This document shows, one piece after another, positions 59,918 to 64,000 of a stretch of DNA of 64,000 nt. The position numbers were made by a program, and so were the translations under genes. Where the stretch lies: the NCBI GenBank assembly GCA_003864495.1, contig ML133428.1:558001-622000 (forward strand). Direction: 5' to 3'. The notes beneath the pieces are model-generated. The model did not search any database, was not told the DNA's origin, and saw only the letters and a program-made list of their open reading frames with translations. Origin of the DNA: Nemopilema nomurai. Taxonomy: Eukaryota; Cnidaria; Scyphozoa; Rhizostomeae; Rhizostomatidae. Position 1 is the first letter of the stretch. Every line of letters begins with the position of its first letter.

Positions 59918-60065
59918 GATCTGTAGATTTGACCAATCATTGGACCCATAATGTAGATTTGACCAATCATTGGACCCATAATGTAGATTTGACCAATCAT
60001 TGGACCCATAATGTAGATTTGACCAATCATTGGACCCATAATGTAGATTTGACCAATCATTAGTA
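59918..60065. repeat. 30-bp tandem repeat in the PNPLA8 3' flank
   Basis: Nearly five identical copies of tgtagatttgaccaatcatt followed by ggacccataa, beginning about 40 bases after the PNPLA8 stop codon. The array therefore probably lies in the 3' untranslated region. The periodic open frame on the minus strand is an artefact of a unit length divisible by three. Confidence 0.95.
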
Positions 60066-63000
60066 TCAGGCTGAAATAGATAATTCGAGAATCTGTTGGC
60101 AAGTAAACACTTTGTACAAAGCGATCTACAGTTTTTGCTTCTTGTAAAGGTGTTTAGGTCATTGCGAGTTTTGACATGTCGAATATGTAGATATATTTTA
60201 ATCAAAAATGCCCATTCATCAAATAGTTGAAAATTTCCATGCTGGAAGTGTGATAATGATACTTTCATTAAGTTTGATACTTTCATTAATTTGTTTATTG
60301 TTTTTTAAGTTTGTTCAGGATTCATTCGTTATTTATTGGTAAGCTTTGTTCTTCTGGTATGAAATACTATTTATAATTGTCAGCATTTCTGTCAAGTATG
60401 AAATACTTATTTAAATTATTGTTACGCTGCTCATGTGTCATATGTTTTAAACACGAGTGAATGTATTTTTGGTTTATTCGCAAAGAAATCCTGCAACCTG
60501 GAGCAATACCGGAGAAATCATTGCGGTCATTGTTTTTGAATTAACGAGGCTGGGAAATGCCTCGAACAGAGGCTAGGCATAAACATGGAAGTAGTATTTG
60601 ACTGCCTTGATTGCAGCTTCTAGAAAAGTAAAACGCGCCAGGAAAGAATGCTTTAGTTGATTGTAGTTCATGAATGTTGGTCTCAATTTCATGTATTTTT
60701 GTTAAATGTCAAAGCGTGGCATTTTATATTTGGGCTTTTTATTATGCCCTTCTATGTCCATATTTTTAAATAAAGCCAAGATGCTCACCGATACCTATTC
60801 ATTGCATTAGAGGGTTGCAGGATCTCTTCAGTCTGTACATTTTTAAAGCTTAAAGTCTATTAAGATATATCATGTTGAAAACGTGGTTTGATGGTTTGCA
60901 AATATATTCACATTGTTTTTATACTGTTTTATTTTTGGAGATCTCTGAAGGTTGTTTACTTTTGATGTTTCCTCATGGATTTACTGGTTGTCAGGGTAGC
61001 ACTCAGGTTTTGGAAAGGTCTTTGATTCCTGGATATTTTGTATTAGATTGCGACACACCATTGCATGTAGCTACCTCAAATCTTGGTTTTTAATGCAAGT
61101 GTTTGGTTGACTGTTATGCTGAATTTGTCTGACTCTAACAGCCAAGGCTCATTGTCGTAGAAATTTTTCACAGTTAGCGGAATTTTATATCAGTTTAGTA
61201 AATTACAGCCTTTTGAAGAGAAGAAAAGACTTTTAGATCAAGAAAATATGGAATCCATAATGATATCGAGTCTCCATTTTCAGTCCTGAGTTGAGCGGAT
61301 GTGAACAAAGCAATTGACAAAGGTTGGTCTTTGCAAGCTGAACATTTCAACTAAGGAATAGTATTGTAAAATGATGAAAAAGGGGTTGATATGTTATTGA
61401 TGGTGCCGAAAACTGAAAGGACGGAAAAGCTCTTAAAAGTAACAGTGTGTCCCAGGGACATGTGCCAAGCTGTGGCGGAAAGTCATTTTTACAGTGGGAG
61501 GCAATGCCCACAACAGCAAACAGTTCTGCCGACAAATGACATAATTTTACCTACAAAACTGACAATTTTGCAAAGCCTGGGGGCGATTGTTGCACTCCCA
61601 GTTTTGATTTTTTCATCCAATTTTGGAGATACTCATGAGAAAAGGCGGGGACCGAAATGACAAGAGTTTGTCAAAGCTAGCTGTTGAAACTCAGCATTCC
61701 CTCTGTACATAGAGTGTACATCGCCACGAGAGTAAAAAAATCATCAATCACTATGATTGTGAATGAGAATCAACTTGCTTTTAATGTCTTATATATGCAA
61801 AGCATTTCAATTCCATGATCATGGTTTTACCAAACAATATAGAACAGGGGCGTTGTTGCGCCTAGAAATGGGAAAAGTAATCATAAAGAGGCCCATTCTT
61901 TCCAGAAAACCATTTTATGCTATTGGTGCAAGTGGAGGGAGTTGGGTAAATAGCCTAAATTGTAATTATGCAACAGTGAGAGTGGTTCCACAAAATTGAA
62001 ACTGGGAGGGGCTAAATCTAATGTTTACAGTCATAGGAGGACCCACCGGTTGGGCTCAACGAGAGAGAAAACTTAGAAAGTGGGCCCTCTACAATGGCTA
62101 ACAATGCATCTCCTAGACTAAAATTTACCATACTTCATACCGCTCAGAACAGAATATTGAATGAATCTCGAAAAACATTATTGATATTTAGGAAAACTTT
62201 GGAAAATTTTCTTGCTAAAACTCTTATGATAGACGCTAGGGAAAGATGGAAAGGGTGATCTTTGGTTAGGCACCCGTGCGAGTCCTCTTCCAGGTTAGTG
62301 CCTTTAGCAAAGGCTAGCCCTCTTCTGCTTTTATAAGCACCTTCCTTTACATGCTTCCAAAAAATGCCCCCATCTAAAATTTGTCTTATTAATAGGCCTC
62401 CAACAGTTATTTCTTGAAATCACATTTCGAAAAAAAGCTTCAAGGTCAAGCTTCATTCTAGTGGATCTTTTTCTGTTTGATCACTCAAATTCCACGCACA
62501 TCATTCACGGAACCTTCTATTATGAGTTTATCACCAAATATCTAGTTCATAGCTACGGGCCCGAGTTTTTAAAAAGATGGTAGATAAGTTCAGAAAGTAT
62601 CTTTCTTTCGCTCAATATTTCCTTGGTTTTACAGTTACTTGCGAAAGGCCCATCGGAAAGTTAGAAATTAGAAAATTAGATTAATATATTCGAAACTCGA
62701 GAAAATCTTGGATGAATATTCGCATTGCCGATAATATCAAGCGTAGCACGACAAAAAAAGGATTTCAACATAAAATAAACAGAGTGAAGAAGCAAATAAA
62801 ACCAATAGGATTGTGTGATAATTATAGATGTCGCAAAAATAATGCTCTTCTTTATTCAGTTGAAAAAGTTTCCTTTCATAACAAAACAGGTGTGTGTGCT
62901 TTCACAACAAAAGCTTTCTCCTGCAAGCATATGAAATTTCCCCAGGTCAATTTTTCGGAAAAGTGATCATGCCGACATGCCTAGTGATCATGCCGACATG

Positions 63001-63419
63001 CAGCCTCTCTCTGGTGTGAATGTTTTGGTCCTCTCATTAGTTTCCAAGATGACGGCCAAGGAAGGTGAGAAAGGTTCGTAAAATATTTGCGCCTGATGCA
63101 TTTTGATAATGTAACCCAGCTAAGAACATTCACAGAAGACTTATTTTTTCACTTGTTTGATTTTTACATAATGCTCAGGATATTTACCTGGAGAGAATTT
63201 ATTCTAATGGGTCCCATCATGATATCAAACAGAATGCAATGTTACAAATGTAATGCATTATTTATTCCAAAAATTAAACGCTACATTGTTGCGCTAGGAT
63301 ATATTTTATTTCAATTTTTTGTCACAGGAAAATGATTGTTCTCTTAAGAACTGTTCACGACTGGAGTGAATATTACAATATCAAGAATTTCAAAAACCGT
63401 TTCATGCTAACGGGCAGCA
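60066..63419. other. Intergenic interval before the right-edge gene
   Basis: After the PNPLA8 poly(A) signal no coding exon is supported. Frames at 61391-61660, 61763-61999, 62712-62966 and 63087-63335 have no recognisable family and no splice context. A 20-bp tandem duplication (gtgatcatgccgacatgc) sits at 62963-63002. Confidence 0.45.
62963..63002 (+). repeat. Two-copy tandem repeat
   Basis: The segment agtgatcatgccgacatgc occurs twice head to tail, separated by ct. It lies about 420 bases upstream of the start codon at 63420. Function unknown. Confidence 0.8.
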
Positions 63420-64000
63420 ATGGAAGACTTGCACATAGACAGTGCTGACCCTGATCGCTATTTGCGAAGTTTAAGCATGGAAGAACTTTCATCAATTGCT
63501 CGTGAAATTTATTCTCCAAGAGGAACAAAGACTTTTTATCAAGAGGAAGTAGGGGGCCAGTGTAAACTTGCTGGCAATTTAATTGGTCTTAATCTTGAAT
63601 GTCAAGAAAGGACAAGTCGACAGAAGACTTATCATAGCTGGCCTAAAGCAAGTTTTAAAAAGAAAAGAAGTAGAAAGAGTTCTGGAAAAGGAAATGAAGC
63701 CATATTGTTAGCAAATGTAGCAATGATTGAAAAAACTGAGAGAGGGAAGGAGCTTAGAAGGTGTTCCAGTCAAAATAGGATAAATAGAAAGCACAGTGAT
63801 AATTCAGAGAGCTGCCAGTTCACAGTAAGTCCATTTTATCATGTCCAGAAAAAAGATAGCAAGTTATTTTGCAAAAGCCAGCAAGATATTAAAATTTTGA
63901 ATAACAAGGATATGTTGCCAAATGATAGTGGTAGAGGTGCTACTGGACGATACTATGCTAATAGCGCAGTGTTTGAAGATGCCAGTAGAGAGTTGGAGCA
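63420..64000 (+). CDS. Uncharacterised basic protein, 5' part (runs off right edge)
   Basis: The frame opens with ATG at 63420 and is uninterrupted for 193 codons to the window end. It starts MEDLHIDSADPDRYLRSLSM, continues with a short helical EELSSIAREI segment, and has a basic cluster FKKKRSRKSSGKG (about residues 79-91) that could be a nuclear localisation signal. LLANVAMIEKTERGKELRR follows, then Ser/Lys/Asn-rich sequence. A perfect donor (ACA|gtaagt at 63825) could end the first exon early, but the frame stays open beyond it. Upstream sequence is AT-rich with no obvious acceptor, consistent with a first coding exon. I do not recognise the protein. Confidence 0.65.
   Translation, partial: MEDLHIDSADPDRYLRSLSMEELSSIAREIYSPRGTKTFYQEEVGGQCKLAGNLIGLNLECQERTSRQKTYHSWPKASFKKKRSRKSSGKGNEAILLANVAMIEKTERGKELRRCSSQNRINRKHSDNSESCQFTVSPFYHVQKKDSKLFCKSQQDIKILNNKDMLPNDSGRGATGRYYANSAVFEDASRELE

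Noticed and set aside
59764..60286. Two minus-strand frames with IMGPMIGQIY or GSNDWSNLHY repeats
   Set aside because: The 30-bp array is divisible by three, so it stays open in several frames. This is a repeat artefact overlapping the PNPLA8 last exon.
1..64000. tRNA, rRNA or CRISPR features
   Set aside because: No cloverleaf with plausible A/B boxes, no rRNA-like core and no spacer-repeat structure were seen. The tandem arrays have no variable spacers.

Overview
This is a 64 kb stretch of AT-rich, intron-rich animal nuclear DNA. Seven recognisable metazoan genes are split by GT-AG introns of about 60 bp to 3 kb, with short 5' and 3' flanks, scattered minisatellites and decayed transposons. 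Gene content (a TRPC channel, DALRD3, TMBIM4, PNPLA8, PPP4R2, a roadblock dynein light chain) marks it as metazoan. Genome texture and sequence divergence from vertebrates suggest an early-branching invertebrate. A cnidarian is my best guess, but nothing in the window proves the phylum.

Layout. (1) 330-10895 (+): the C-terminal two thirds of DALRD3 in 13 exons, entering from the left edge, with one GC-AG intron, a 16-bp minisatellite and a 370-bp pyrimidine tract in its introns. (2) 11314-12253 (-): a complete two-exon roadblock-type dynein light chain, convergent with DALRD3. (3) 12.3-23.6 kb: gene-poor DNA with a 58-bp minisatellite (about 0.95 kb), one convincing orphan exon at 17685-17846 and a suggestive minus-strand ORF at 16624-16983. 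(4) 23599-34835 (+): a TRPC-type cation channel in 10 exons plus a possible 15-nt microexon, with three intronic tandem arrays. (5) 35032-35787: a non-autonomous inverted-repeat transposon. (6) 36621-37781 (+): a TMEM121-like multi-pass membrane protein carrying an unexpected C-terminal C2HC zinc motif. (7) 38690-39545 (-): a dead non-LTR reverse-transcriptase fragment. (8) 39977-46399 (+): complete PPP4R2 in eight exons. (9) 47751-48393: a second inverted-repeat element, apparently composite. (10) 49094-51743 (-): complete TMBIM4 (Golgi anti-apoptotic protein) in seven exons. (11) 53273-53725 (+): an unrecognised 150-residue membrane-protein ORF. (12) 55399-59878 (+): PNPLA8 (calcium-independent phospholipase A2 gamma) catalytic region in six exons, then a 30-bp repeat. 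(13) 63420-64000 (+): the 5' part of an unrecognised basic protein running off the right edge.

The genes do not form a pathway; this is ordinary syntenic DNA. DALRD3 acts in tRNA modification, the roadblock chain in dynein cargo transport, TRPC in cation entry, PPP4R2 in phosphatase targeting, TMBIM4 in Golgi/ER calcium and cell survival, and PNPLA8 in mitochondrial or peroxisomal phospholipid turnover. Exon boundaries were placed by hand from splice motifs, reading-frame phase and remembered family sequence. Every internal junction listed for the seven named genes keeps frame. The least usual features are the TMEM121-like/C2HC combination, the divergent TRPC pore, the TRPC microexon and the two related GTTTACACG inverted-repeat elements. 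I found no convincing wholly new biological system.
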